A stretch of DNA of 64,000 bases from Paracentrotus lividus (GCA_940671915.1 CALNVZ010003426.1:39059413-39123412); one strand, 5' to 3'. Positions 24,248 through 36,419 are shown, numbered from the stretch's first letter. Program-made: numbers and translations. Notes: a model not told the origin generated them from the letters alone.

Positions 24248-24600
24248 ATTTGATGGCAATTAAATTCTTTAATTAATTATCTTAAAACAATCAATTCAAC
24301 ACCATTATTTTTCATTTAAATTTAAAGAATGAAGTTAAAGAAGGGTATAATGACAATAATCAAAGTAAAAAGACCAGCATATACAATCAAGTCAGGGTCA
24401 AACAAATGATATTTTACGTACCATTTTTCTATTCAAATTTTTTGCATGTTAATTTATGCAAATGAGCATGAAAAATTTGTAAAATTAAGATAAGAAATGC
24501 ATTTCATGAAACTTCAGACAATGCTCTATATGAATATGCAGCTTAAAAACAAAAAGGATAAACTTTTTTTTTTTCCAAAAAAGGTTCACTTTTCAAAGAA
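23467..24600 (+). repeat. Tandem duplication with 600-bp period
   Basis: The unit starting with the palindromic motif at 23467 is repeated from 24067 with the same order of landmarks: CATGGTT, TTTCGTGTTTT-like, GTGTGACATTTGA, AAATGAGCATGAA. By eye similarity is about 75-80%, so the duplication is not recent. Confidence 0.75.
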
Positions 24601-27172
24601 TCGCCCGTTTATATCTTTTAATCAAGATTATTGGTACTAATAAGTGTAACGTATTTTCTCAACATTGTGCATGATAACAGGCATAAATACCGATTAAAAT
24701 GATAAAGGTCTAAACTAAAAGATTCACACATGAGAATAATTTATTGCGAATATTTATTAATAGCATCAGCCCCTAGCCAACAATAAAAAATGAATACGAT
24801 ATCTTCTGTCTAACATAAATACGTTAACATAATTCGAAGAAAAAAAGTTAATCAAATGTCTTTCGACGAACATTACATTATAGATGAGTAGACACTTTTT
24901 TTTAATGATTCACTAAACTGGTATAGGCATTCTTTCCTCATGTTTATTCTGAAATCATATTTACATAAGCGTGAAACCATAAACGAACAAAATATTAGCT
25001 ATATATCATTTTAAAATCTAAATATTCATTATACCCTTCCTTCAACTAATAAAAAAAATGTTGTATTGTATCGTCGTATATATCTAGGTACTTACATGCA
25101 CATATGAGTATCCCATTCTGTTATCTTATTCCAATGATACTATTTGTGGGTAACAGTGACTGTCTTGAACTGCTTATGAGTTAAAAATATTCATAACTGA
25201 CTGTTTCTTGATATGATATGAATATTGGAAAGAATTAAAGACCTCTTGCTCGAACGTAACCAAAATCAAAGTATTTTGAGAGAATATAATACGTCAATGA
25301 CACACATCCAGGCTGAATATCCCAACCAAATTGAGTTTCTGCTGCACTGTATGATTAAGAGAGCGATATACGTCTGCATCTGTCACTTTTACATCATTTT
25401 CATTTTCATCAAAAATAAAATGAAAATGAAGTCAACTTTACTTTAATCAACATGGTTTCGATAACTTATGAAATTATGAGGTCTGAGTAAATACGCATGA
25501 AATCCCAATTTGGAAATTAAAGATAACTTAAAGAATGGGGCAAGTTTGCTTTGTATTGAACTCCAGATTGCAATTCATTAATAAGAAACATAAACACCTG
25601 ATAAATGAAATCTAAAAAAAGGATAAGTCGGAAAAAATCAACATTTAGTTTTGTTTTCATTTTTTTTATAAGTAATGAAAATCCATCTCAGTAAATATTA
25701 TTCATTTCGTATTTTGAATTAAAATTAGAGAAGGGTAATTCACATCTGTTATGTACAGATTGTGTCAATCGGAAAACGTGCCTTGAATGAAATAGGAAAA
25801 AAGGATTTGTTAATCCCGAATAATGCAATAAGCTATAATTTGGGGCACTTACTTCAAATCTGATAATCACTAATACAATAAAATAACTTATATTATTGGG
25901 TCCAAACGATGTCCCCAATTTCTATTGGGACTAGTCCTCCCTTTCCAATAAAGAAAAAGCAATGTGAGGTTAATTGTAAAGCCGAAAATGGCAGTTTACG
26001 TTACATTGTTACCTACGAATACACATTGTTAACTACGAATACACGTGACACCACTGCAGGAAATGCTATCCCATGTTTTTATTTATTGCTGAGCAGCTAT
26101 AATTTTTTTGGTAATTAAATTTGAAAGAGTTTCCCCACTTGATAAGCGCTACGAAAAAAATTAAACTTGATAATAACATTGTTTCAGAGGAAAATTACTT
26201 CTCAACAATAATATTAAAAAATATAAATTATTTTACATTAATAAGGAAAATGTCGAAACATAATGAAAACATAAGATTCTGAACAGAAAATTGTCACACA
26301 ATATCCTATTTATATGACAAATGAAACTACAAAAGTTTGTAACTTTAGTCTCAAGACAAATTACTAAAATATATGCCAGAAACACGCTATGCATACTTGT
26401 ATTCGTAGGTAACTTCGGAATGTCAAATGTTACCTACGAATACAGCACTTATAAGGCAATATCTCAAAAAACCTATTGTTCAAGGATGATAAAAGTTTAC
26501 ACACGTCAGCAAGACATCGTTTGTCAACTTTCCCTACAATATTTGTCACTAATCTCTTAAGGTATAGAAATGGCAGTGGTTTATAGGTGTATTCGTAGGT
26601 AACTGAATTTTTTGACCACTCGAAAATTTCGGACCTTTGACCTCTTCTGCCAGTTTAACAAAGAAAGCATGTCACCGGAACAATGCATGTCGATAGGAAT
26701 GGTGAGGCGCTTCTGTACGGCAATTAGAGCCGTACTTCGTTATATCTAGTATGGTTTATAAGCTTTTAAAAAAGCTGTATTCGTAGGTAACATCCAAATT
26801 TACCACTCGAAAAAAAATTCCAGAGATTGTTTGGATAGCCCTATATTATTCAAATTTGGTACAATTTCTCCTAAGATGTGTGCCATCCTAAAATACAACT
26901 TGAATCTAAATTATTTGAATGATTTTCTATAAAAAGTTTGGTCGCGAAAAAAAATTAAGTTTTTTTTTCCAAAAATGGCCAAAAATGGCATGTTTTTAAA
27001 TCGTTAAAAAAAAGTTCAATTCAAATGAAGTTGGAACAAATGCGGCACGAATAAGTTCACCGGTGCGGATACATAAAACGCAAAATTGAGGTTCCTACAT
27101 TTTTTTTGATTTTTTTATTGGCCTGAACATGATCAAAAACACCGTGTACACTTTTCGCTGGAATCGACCATA

Positions 27173-28842
27173 TACAGTACTTTCCACATGGTAAATAAGG
27201 AAATATCGTGCATTCTTCTTTGTTACTTTTATTATGCCCCCCCCCCGTCACGCCTGCCGATATCACTACAAGATGTAAATTTACTTTGTATGGATAATCT
27301 TCTCATTATATTAAATTGTTCATGGATTGATCATGGAGGACTCTTTCTTCCATGTGTTGACGCTTCATAGATGTTGGGGAGGGGTGTGAAGAACAAACTA
27401 AAACTACAAAACAACAAGGAAAACTCAATAACAAAAAGCAAGCAAACAAAAAGCTACCATATCTAGAATTAATGTATTCCAAATTATCGAGGGGTTTGGG
27501 AATCATTGCTGTATCATTTGGTTTTGGTTTCACAAGCATTGTTCTTTTTAAAGGCACAGATTACTTTTAAACAGCCGGAAAGGTGATTCGAAATATGTCA
27601 GTTGCAATACCCCCCCCCCCCTCCCCTTGAACCAACACTTCTAACTTGGCCTCTTCGTGTACTGCTCAGTTTTGTAAATTGAATGACAGTACCGTTATCT
27701 CCCAACACATCAAAAATTAACCGATATTTTGCATAGGTTTCAAACTCCCCCCATCCCCCCCCCCCGCCTAAAAGATAAATTATATATATTTAGGGGGGGG
27801 GGGTCAGATATCATTGAGCCCCCGTAAATATTCTTTTAAGGCATATGTCAGTATATCGAAATATATATAATATTGAAACCTTTTCTTTCTTTCTTTTCTT
27901 TTCTTTTATATGTTTGTTGGTTGTTTTTTTTTTGTTTTTTTTTTTTTTTAATGGGAGGGGGAGGGAGTCTCAGTTATCATTAAGCCCCTCCAATAACATT
28001 AGTGAGGGTGGGAAATCAGTGACCCCTCTTCTAATTTCTTATACAGCTCACATTGCGCGTCTCTATTGACATAATATCTGAATTGCATTTTAAAATAGAT
28101 ACCACTGCAGGGGTCTGAGCCCCTCCCCCTCCCTCGACCATCTTGGTTGGGGCTGAATACTATGAACCCCAATGTATGAGGGGGCATGGGTATTATGGAG
28201 CCCCTCCCCTCCTTTTCCCCTCCCAATTTGTTTTGAAACATGCGATACATTTGAAACCTCTCAAATAACATCCTTTTAGCCCACTCTGCGCTCTCACAAA
28301 TCTGTAAGTTTAGTTGTTTTTTTTTAATTTATTTTTTTATAAGAACCAAAGGGTCACTACTATTTCGGTTGGGTATCAGCCTTTGAGTACCCCCGTTGTT
28401 TGTGGGGTGGGTCTTCATTATCATTGAGCCTTACCAAGGGCATCCCCCTATCGGTTGGGGCTTAGCCATTGAACCCCTCTCCCTTTGTATGAGGCTGCGA
28501 TATTACTGAGCCGCTTCTCCCTGCTCCCAATTTGCTATAAAACAACTCACTTTACAGGTCTATCATCAAGATCATGACTTTTATTTTAAGCTCGCCCTGC
28601 GTGCTGAAATGCCTTTAATTTAATTATTTTTTATAGGAACCAGGGGGTTTCTTACTTTAACTTTGTTGGGGCTCAGCTATATTTCGGGTGCGGGGGCTTC
28701 ATACCATTGAGCCCTCTTGCTCCCTATTTGTTATAAAAGGTTTATTTCTGTAAAATTATTTGCTCGCTCTACGAGCTCGCATGACTTAATCATGTTAATG
28801 TCTAAACCTCCCAACTATCTCGGATTTTGGCTTAGCAATAGT
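27173..28842. repeat. C/G-run tracts and degenerate ~230-bp tandem repeat
   Basis: C-runs lie near 27239, 27610 and 27758 and a G-run near 27794. From about 27790 to 28740 the phrase ATTGAGCCCC (or TTAAGCCCC, GGAGCCCC) followed by CTCCC, AATTTGTTATAAAA and a CTCGC/GCGCTC block recurs about four times at 200-250 base spacing. No gene is supported. Confidence 0.5.
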
Positions 28843-29394
28843 CAGGCGCGGATCCAGGGGGCCCAGCGGGTCCGTACCCCTCCTAAAAAATATATAAATA
28901 AAAAAGGCGGGAACAAATAAGACTTGCTGACACGAATGACCAACATAACCTTCTTGGTGGCTAAAGGCCGAAAAAATTAACGCCTACCAACCCCCCCCCC
29001 CCCCCGCCGCTTATCGCACGACCAGCGTGATGTGAAAAAATTGATGTATCCTGTTGCTCGCTCGGTGTGATAGAAACAAAAATTGGCTGTATAAACATCT
29101 GAAAATCCAATGTTGATACTGATAGTCAAGGGGTACTAGTATGCTTTGTTGAGCGGGCGTGCGCACAAGATGATACAATTATTATTCTAAACCAAGTTCT
29201 TGTCCTTCTTTTCGAGTTAAAATGCAAGAACTGGCGGATCACGGATTTAGAAAATACGGGGGCTCATCCCGAAAATTTGGAAAATTAGGGTACGCAGCCG
29301 AAAATATTCAAATTTAACATGTACAGTGAATGAGTGGTTTATAAATTTTAGAGGGGGTGCGCGTACCCTGCGCCGCCGCCTGGATCCGCCACTA
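28843..29394. mobile_element. Element with GCGGATCCAGG ends (hAT-like)
   Basis: Starts CAGGCGCGGATCCAGG and ends with the inverted CCTGGATCCGCCACTA, with GGGTACGCGC/GGGTCCGTACCCC subterminal similarity. CAG-starting ends fit hAT-type MITEs. The target duplication could not be defined. Confidence 0.5.
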
Positions 29395-29654
29395 ACGACG
29401 TAGCATCTTAATGAAAGAAATAGTGTGCGCTTCCCTGTGATTTTTTATGTGAAATTTCAAGCAGGCGATGAGTGTAGGGCGGCAAATACCATTTGTAACA
29501 AAACAAAACGTGCGATTTTAACAAACTTTATTTGTGAAAGTACTATGCTTCTAATCTTTCTTTTATTTTTTGAATTATCCATGCATTTAGAGTGACCAGA
29601 AGTTGATATTTAAGAGTATTTTTTGAAACTTTATCAAAATATATTTGTCGCCAT

Positions 29655-30344
29655 CTGTTGTCGAAGTTACATTTACATCTGATAAAAGACTAATTGGGGT
29701 AAATTTTTACCTTTAAAAGGTTGGAATAGCCATCTAAATGGTATGTGACAATTGTTCTTCATTCATTTCAATGTTTAATACCATTTCAACTCATGTTTTG
29801 ACATCCTAGCCCGAAATGAAATAAAAACCCCATATTTTTTCACAATTTTATACTTACGCCCTTCATTTTTCCCAATTCTTTTGTCATTTGGGACCCCTAA
29901 ACTGTATAGGAAAATTTTTATGATGCAATATTATTTAGTATGAATTCCTTTGAAATTCTGGGCAACTTAACAGTGAAATTGGCGGAAGAATTTTGAATTA
30001 GGGAGGAAGACACAAAATTCATATATTGGGCCAAAATGGCGCCCCAAAAAGGCCCAATAAGAAATGAAGGAGAGGTCAGAAAATTTGAACCCCATCATTT
30101 TTGGATGAGTTGGACCCTCTAGAAGCCAAATCCACCAAAATATCACTTTGGGCAATCTAGTCCTACGGAATGACATAGCAAACCCCACTAAGCGCCAGAT
30201 ATCCCCTTCTTGTTGAACGCCAAACAGGGAAGCAGCAACGACCATTTTTTTTTTAGCGTCTTTTGGTATGACGCGGCCGGTGATCGAACCCACGACCTCC
30301 CGATGATGAGGCGGACGCTCTATCCACTGAGCCAACACATCGGG
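29655..30344 (-). mobile_element. tRNA-derived SINE, minus strand
   Basis: Read on the minus strand, a tRNA-like head with A and B boxes is followed by a body containing ATGATGGGGTTCAAATTTTC and GGCGCCATTTTGGCCC, ending near ACAGATGGCGACAAA. The body matches 20980-21510. The long open frame across it has no independent support and is a translation of the repeat. Confidence 0.65.
30271..30344 (-). promoter_or_regulatory. Pol III promoter (tRNA-like head of SINE)
   Basis: On the minus strand TGGCTCAGTGGA (A box, 30323-30334) and GGTTCGATCACC (B box, 30279-30290) are spaced as in a tRNA. No acceptor stem pairs properly, so this is a SINE head, not a functional tRNA gene. Confidence 0.75.
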
Positions 30345-30964
30345 TTTTTTTTTTTTTTAACTTAAAGCTTCAAATGAGAATTTATAACACGACAACGTGC
30401 TAATGTGACCACGAAATTACTCCACTGGGTACACTAAAAAATGTGAACAAAGTCTATTATCTCAATATACTTTCATGATTTAGACAAATGTTAGTGTTTT
30501 TGTAAAGTCAAAAGGCTTTATTTCCCTGCAATTGGGTATCAATGAAATTGTGCTAAATTGAGAGAAGAGGGATTGAACTGTCATTTTCGGCGCACGAAAA
30601 TTAATGATTACTCTATCATTAATGTTGATACACATTATTTTGTGCAAATCAATACTTACACTGTAAAGACGCTTTTCAAAATTATTTCAAATAGTGTTGT
30701 TTAAGCCGGCCACTCTAAAAAAAAAATTGTTTAAAAATTATAACAACGTTGTAAATTTTAAAACAACCGAAGTTAAAAATTTAATTTGAACGTCGATTTT
30801 CAATGGTGCGGATTCACCAACGTTGTTTAAAATGTGAACAACGTTGTTGAACATTTAAACAGAATGTAATGTGAATTAATGTTAAACGACACTTTTAGTC
30901 GTTTTAACATATTTTTAAAGAGCGTTTTCATAGTGAACAATGTGTTAAAAATTTAAAAACTTAC
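30345..30964. other. Gene-free stretch with AACAACGTTG motifs
   Basis: Contains repeated AACAACGTTG-like motifs near 30742 and 30820 and a 12-base palindrome AACAACGTTGTT near 30837-30849, suggesting a further MITE whose ends I could not define. Confidence 0.4.
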
Positions 30965-31219
30965 TTGGCGTGTTAAAAACGGTTTCATCCATCGAGCCGT
31001 TAAGTTTAACCCGGTTGATCAAACCGTCGTTGATAGCATTATAGTAGACCCACATCTCTGCAGGATCCCACGCTATGTCTATGGGTCCATATGATACGGA
31101 AAGAGGTATCACATTGAAGCGGGTATCCATGATGTTGGTGTCATCTTGTGAGGAGGGTAAGGGAGCCCAGAGGATAGCCGCACCTTTACTTTCATCACCG
31201 ATAAAAATATAAGAATGAC
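30965..31219 (-). CDS. Single exon of an LDL-receptor YWTD-type protein
   Basis: The minus strand shows a 255-base exon with a polypyrimidine/CAG acceptor just above 31219 and a GTAAGT donor just below 30965. Both splice phases are 1, so the exon is symmetric. The 85 codons contain IDIAWDPAEMWVYYNAINDG followed by LINRVKLNGSMDETVF. That is the pattern of an LDL-receptor class B (YWTD) propeller blade, with a Pro/Ile-Asp strand, aromatic-aromatic turn and RVxLNGS strand. Proteins with this fold are extracellular parts of LRP-type receptors and related secreted proteins. No partner exons were recognised nearby, so the parent gene is either very intron-rich or this is a lone remnant. Confidence is moderate for the family and low for any specific gene. 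Confidence 0.55.
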
Positions 31220-31530
31220 CTGTAAGGAGCGAAAGCAAAAAAAAAAAAAGGGGGGGGGAAGAAAATGTATCAGGTTTTAATTTGTGAGGGGTGTTTAAAT
31301 CAATGGATTGACAGTTTGAGTTCGAAGAATGCAATAGGCCGGTATTATATGAACAGAGCTTTAAATTTTTAGATTTTTATTGAAGGAGAACTCCACCTTG
31401 CATTCAGTTGATTTGAAATGCAAAGTAAGATATAAAAAAGTACAAGTCAGACCGAAATTTTTCATCAAAATCGGACAAAAAATAACGAATCATGATTTTG
31501 TTTTATTCATTTATTTCCTATTTTGCTGGA
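31220..31530. other. Short gene-free stretch
   Basis: Homopolymer A and G runs (31238-31258), then AT-rich sequence. Nothing recognised. Confidence 0.4.
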
Positions 31531-31681
31531 GGGCGTTTCATGAAAGGACTTGTCGGATGTTTTATCCGACCATGGACCACGATCCGACAAAATGTTATAA
31601 GCTACTGAAATGCTTGCATCTGATTGGCTGAGAGCAAATTTGTCGGATAAAATGTCCGACAAGTCCTTTAATGAAATGCCC
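31531..31681. mobile_element. Small MITE, 151 bp
   Basis: GGGCGTTTCATGAAAGGACT at the left and its close reverse complement ending AATGCCC at the right make about 40-bp TIRs separated by about 70 bases. A TTATCCGAC/GTCGGATAA pair continues the stem. Confidence 0.75.
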
Positions 31682-32140
31682 ACCTGATAGTCTCATGCAT
31701 ATTCAATGAGGAAGCTTATAATGTCATTTTCCATTTTTTCTCCCAAATCATACGAGGTGAAATAACAATTATTAAGATTTTCTGCTCTAAAAACAAGAAA
31801 TAAAGGGGTAACTCCTTGATTATGTATGAGATAAGCATTTACTGGAAATTATTTCAATATAGATGTATGTACACATGTATTACATATAACATAAATAGGA
31901 TTTCATATATTAATGAATTACAAAAGAAATAGTGGATCAATAACATCGTCAGCTTGCTCACTGAGTATGCGTGAGACTAAACACAGAAGCGCATTATCGA
32001 AAGAATGTTTGGTGTCATTTTTGGTGTCATTTTCAGTGTTGTACCAATTATATTGAGCCATTTTCAAACGTGAGTGACACGACAATTGAAGAGAGAGAGA
32101 GAAGGGCGCAAATCTTTGAATGTACATGTATTGAGACTAC
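31682..32140. other. Gene-free stretch
   Basis: AT-rich sequence with no supported gene. A GAGAGAGAGA run lies near 32091. Confidence 0.4.
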
Positions 32141-32218
32141 TATACACTCACTTAGCACTGGTATTGCAACATAGCTAAATGTGTGTATTTTTTCATATTT
32201 ACAAGTCTTTTATAATAT

Positions 32219-32391
32219 ACAAATATACAATGACAATCGAGGATCTGGTTAAAACTATTCGCATCAAAGGAACATCACATAGTACTATTCTCTCGAGGGC
32301 CATCGGCCCGAGAGAGAATAGTACTATGTGATATGTTCCTGAGTGCGAATAGTTTTAACCTGTTCTGAGAATGAGTCATTGTATATTTGTT
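32219..32391. repeat. 172-bp hairpin inserted in the foldback arm
   Basis: A nearly complete palindrome. AAATATACAATGAC at the left pairs with GTCATTGTATATTT at the right, GGTTAAAACTATTCGC with GCGAATAGTTTTAACC, and ACATAGTACTATTCTCTCG with its complement around a central GGGCCATCGGCCC. Confidence 0.8.
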
Positions 32392-32614
32392 TTATATCCC
32401 TTCCACTATAATACCATTCCTTTTCGATCGTAGAGAAGTTGAGAAAATACTTGTCTTGCCTAATCGATCGTCTGTTATGTAAGCGCACCTGGTCAGTGCA
32501 GCTCGCCGAAAGTTTCCCGTGGCATGCAGTGGAGAATTCAGGTAAAAGCAGCAGAGTAGCACCGCTTGCGTTGCGTTGCGCAACTCGTGAATAGGGTGGG
32601 GGGGGGTCGGAAAA

Positions 32615-32658
32615 ACGTATAGTCCAGTTTTTCCCTAGGGAAAAAATGTACTATACGT
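32615..32658. repeat. 44-base imperfect palindrome next to a CRE-like site
   Basis: ACGTATAGT at the left pairs with ACTATACGT at the right around TTTTTCCCTAGGGAAAAA. TGACGTCA, the cAMP-response-element consensus, overlaps the right edge at 32658-32665. Whether it is used is unknown. Confidence 0.55.
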
Positions 32659-33981
32659 GACGTCATGAAGAAAAACGAACCATTTCTTGAGAAACGTTTT
32701 TCTTAGTTAAACTATTCTTTTGCTCGTGTACACTCTCAATGCAAACAATCTTAGATAAGGGATATAATATGTCATATTGCATTCATGACCAGAGATTTGT
32801 CGAAAATTTGTGTATATTCTGAAAAAGGAGACTTGTCCCTTTTCATTCCTGAGACCAGTAAATACTCAGACAGGGGCACTTTTTTAAACAAAGGGGCGAC
32901 AAATGAGCAAAGGCCCCTAAAAATGAAATTTTAAGAGGCGGGGATTATCATTGAATAAAATTATTAAAGAAGAGTCAGTTATTTCGGCAAAGTATACATG
33001 TTTTCATTATCCTTGTGGCAAATTAAGAATAGTCATAAGGAACCATCACAAAGGCTGATGAAGGGAAAAACAGAAGAAAAAATCTTTTACGCCGTTGCTA
33101 AGGAGGATGCGTGCAAAAATCAGAGGTCGTGAATATTCAGCAAAATGTAATAAAAGTGTGAGCATTTCGATTTCTATTGTAAACTACACTACATTAACTA
33201 CAGGCATTAAACAGTAATTTGGGAATTCGGTAGTAAGAATAAACTTGCATTAAATCCTCTTTGCAATACGAGACTAAATTTTTCCTCGGCAATAATAGAA
33301 ATAAATTTATTTTCTTCGGATGTTCCTCCTTGTGTCTTTCATTGCAGGCTACCTTTTTGGTCATTTTTAATTTGCCTCAAGGATGATGAAAACATGTAAA
33401 CAGTTTTCGGAGAAATATGACTCATTAATAATTTTATTCACTAATAATCCTCACCTCTTAAAATTTCAGTTTTATGGGTCTTTTTTTTTTTCATTTATCG
33501 CCCCTTTGTTTTAAAAAAGTGCAACTGTCTGAGTATTTACTGACCTCAGGAATGAAAACAGACAAATCTCCTCTTTCTGAATATCAGAATATACACAAAT
33601 TTTCGACAAATCTCTGGCCACGAATGATAATAACAACATATAAAAGACTTGTAAAAATGAAAAAATGCACGCATTTAGCTATGTTGCAATACCATTGCTA
33701 AGTGAGTGTATATTATGTATAATGTATGACTGGCATGTGACATTACCATTTGGATTTCAATTTTACAATTGGTCCGGGAAATTATAATTAAAAAACTGTG
33801 CGTGAGTGACATAACAAATTTTGGACATATAGGTTTCTGACGATTTTTGGTTATGGGTTGGGTGCGTGCCCAAGTAGATCTCCTCCTAGGGTACCACATT
33901 GTATATTTTATGTACATAAATAGTGTAACTCCCTAACATTGTCCTTATTTCCCTCTATATGTGGAAAATGGTTTACCTCTA

Positions 33982-34808
33982 AAGGGCCTGTCCCACAGAA
34001 GGCGATCGTTGTGGCGACAACCTATGCATGTTAGAACCTGCCAGAATCGTGTCAGAATCGTAGGTGACCGAAGATCATATACGTATCTACGACTCTGTCT
34101 ACGATAGGCTACGACAACGACTTGCTTCCACGCAAACAATAGACTAACAATAGCTTGTATCCGATAATACAATAGCCTCGACCTTCGCGCATCTCGCGGC
34201 TCGACTTCTCTTGTCGCAGCTTAAAATCAATTAAAATACGAACTTGAGCACTGTGGCGATCCTTGCGACTGACACAGGCGATCGAGTGTTTTCTACCCGA
34301 TGGCGGCCTGTCGCCTTTAGGTTCGTGATTGTCCCCTCAGTCGCGCATTATAATTTGGGTCGTGAGTGATTTTTGAAAATTTCAAAAATTTGCGGCGACT
34401 CTACAGTATCTGAATGGGAAGCCGAACCTGATTTTGGTGATTGTAGTTGGCGACAAAGGTCGTAGCGGCTTAAATGTCACTTGCCGTTTGGTTCAGCGAT
34501 GCGTGCAACGTATCTGGCCGTCGTTCTGCTCTGCTAAACATGTTCTATCAGGCGACAATCTACGATAGCACATTGTCGCGACAAGAGAAGACAGGCTACG
34601 GGCATTGACGTCAACCCAACTGACGCCGGCTATTGTTTAACTTGTTGAAAAACCAGCGGCGAACACAATTTTGCTACGTATTTGTTGGCGATAGACGCGA
34701 TAATTCACGATCTTATAGGCGATTGGACCTGCGCATGGTGGCGATGGGTACTAAAAAGTAGTTCGTAGGTTGTCGCCACAACGATCGCCTTCTGTGGGAC
34801 AGGCCCTT
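33982..34808. mobile_element. MITE with GGGCCTGTCCCACAGAAGGC ends
   Basis: The first ~42 bases after AA, beginning GGGCCTGTCCCACAGAAGGC, recur almost perfectly inverted at the right end. The interior is rich in TTGTCGCNAC and GTGGCGAC repeats in both orientations. There is no transposase. The target duplication is unclear (TAA or TA candidates). Confidence 0.75.
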
Positions 34809-36414
34809 ACGTGTCACGAGTGGAGCGAGTGACACGACAAATGCAAAAATGCAACATGTTTCTCAGCAATTCAAGCAAATATATAACTACTGCGCATCCC
34901 CCAAAAATGTCCCTCTGATTAGATGCTCAATTACTTCTAAAATCAATTATTGTTCCCAATAAGATATTAAGAATTTGAAAGCCCATTTAGTTGTGTAACT
35001 TTGTAAAAACTTCATTGGTCTCGCTTCGTTGGTTTTGGACTGAGAGTCTATTATGCAACAGCAATGCATTTCAGGCCATTCCAAGTTTGCAGACTCTGCA
35101 TGCGAAAGCAAACACAAACAGTGAAACTGAATCTTAATTAGTTTTTATCTAAAACAGGAAAATCTTATTTATTAAAGACCGTATCTCACTAATGATGAGT
35201 CTAGTTCGTGTCTTGTTCACGCCTAGAGTATCTTGAGTCGTGGATATGTCCTACGTTTCCAGGGAGCCATGAAAAAAATAAACAAAAGTAAAAAATAATG
35301 TCAAACATGTTTGATAACATATTTTACCATTGATTGTTAGTCAATGAAATTTGTAACGGCGAAATGTCGACAACATCACTGCGACTTGCTCGTAACCGCA
35401 AGAAAAACGAACATATTTTATTGTTCAAAAGACATTTTCCAGTTGCGAGCAAGTCGCGGCGACTTCGCCAAGGCATCGCCGTGACTAATTCTATAGATTA
35501 AAACATTGTGTAAATAAATAAATAAATAAATAAATAAAACATTGAAGAGTTGTCCGACTTGCCAGTAAGTGGAAAAATTAAACGTCTGACCTTTTTAAAA
35601 GACTTTTATTTGATTTTCTCACGACTCTATGGAGACTCAGCAGATGTTTCCGTGACGTCTCCAAGACTCCAAAGACTCAAGTCACTAACTAGTCACGACC
35701 AATTTTGTATTTGTAGGCTAAGCTATCGCGATGATGTCGGGGTGACTTACTAGAGACTGGAAAAAAGTCTTTTTAGAAGTTTTGTTTAATTAAAAGAGGA
35801 CGTGCGTGCGACGTAGCCTACAGGTCACGCGCGTGCCCCGTAGCCTACGGTGAGTTGTGACCGCCGCATTAGTCCAAACTTGGTCAAAAGGAAGTAGTAG
35901 GCCCTATAGAGATCATTAAAAAAATATTTGGGAGAGATTGATCAATGGGTAAAGGTTCAAAATAATACTCTTTGCATATCAAGAATGAATACATTATAGA
36001 AGTGTATGATACAACCCTATATGAAATTTGGGATATTAGCTTGGGGCAACTCACGAACATGTATGTAGGGAGAAGGAATAATCAAAATTATTAATAACAA
36101 AGATATAATAGCTCACACAGATCATCACTTCTATTCTAACAATGTATTGCAAATTTACGAGTTATATCATCTTCGTCTTGGTTGTTTCATTAGGTCGAGG
36201 CGAATTGCCAACCTTTTTAGGTTGATTGTTCTCCAAAAATGCACAATTCCATAGCAACCCGACAAAACAATTTTCATCGTTTCACCGTCCATAATTATCA
36301 TTACACTGGAACCCATTTTTAAAATTCTCTTGACGGGTCATTTTAACTTTCACTAAGCCTATTTTCCTTTGAACTCAAACTCATCTCTAGCCAAATTAAC
36401 ATGATAAATAATTA
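34809..36414. other. Gene-free stretch with (AAAT)n
   Basis: (TAAA)n occupies 35511-35538. Around it, GCGACTTGCTCG motifs near 35374 and inverted near 35445 suggest an undefined inverted repeat. No gene supported. Confidence 0.45.
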
Positions 36415-36419
36415 CAATG

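Larger units (their letters stand above)
22135..26791. repeat. Interspersed 15-mer GTATTCGTAGGTAAC
   Basis: Direct copies: 22135-22149, 22157-22172 (one extra A), 26399-26413, 26589-26603, 26777-26791. Inverted copies: 26008-26022, 26028-26042 (one mismatch), 26429-26443. The copies at 26399 and 26429 face each other across 15 bases and can form a stem. The two clusters lie near the left and right of the large element, on either side of the other motif family. Confidence 0.8.
21592..27172. mobile_element. Large non-coding element with perfect 31-bp TIRs
   Basis: The first 31 bases (starting TATGGTCGATTCCAGCGAAA) are exactly repeated in inverted orientation at 27142-27172. Both ends are bordered by TA (21590-21591 and 27173-27174), so the TA duplication of Tc1/mariner-like insertion fits. 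The 5,581-bp interior has no open frame above about 80 codons with a recognisable domain. It holds seven or more copies of a GGGTCACGTGTGTGAC-like motif, nine copies of a GTATTCGTAGGTAAC-like motif, and a 600-bp tandem duplication. It may be a composite of nested insertions. Perfect TIRs argue for recent mobility or strong selection on the ends. Confidence 0.75.
32141..33712. mobile_element. Foldback-type element with long inverted arms
   Basis: The arms are 32141-32218 plus about 32780-33060 at the left, and about 33345-33625 plus 33640-33712 at the right, in inverted orientation. Landmarks are TAGCTATGTTGCAATACCA, CCAGAGATTTGTCGAAAATT and TTAAACAAAGGGGCGA-like blocks. The left arm alone is interrupted at 32219-~32775, where a separate hairpin element sits. 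No coding capacity was seen. Confidence 0.65.

Noticed and set aside
29967..30338. 123-codon minus-strand frame
   Set aside because: It lies wholly in a tRNA-derived SINE, including its Pol III promoter.
30271..30344. Functional tRNA gene
   Set aside because: A and B boxes are present but the acceptor stem does not pair and the sequence continues into the SINE body.
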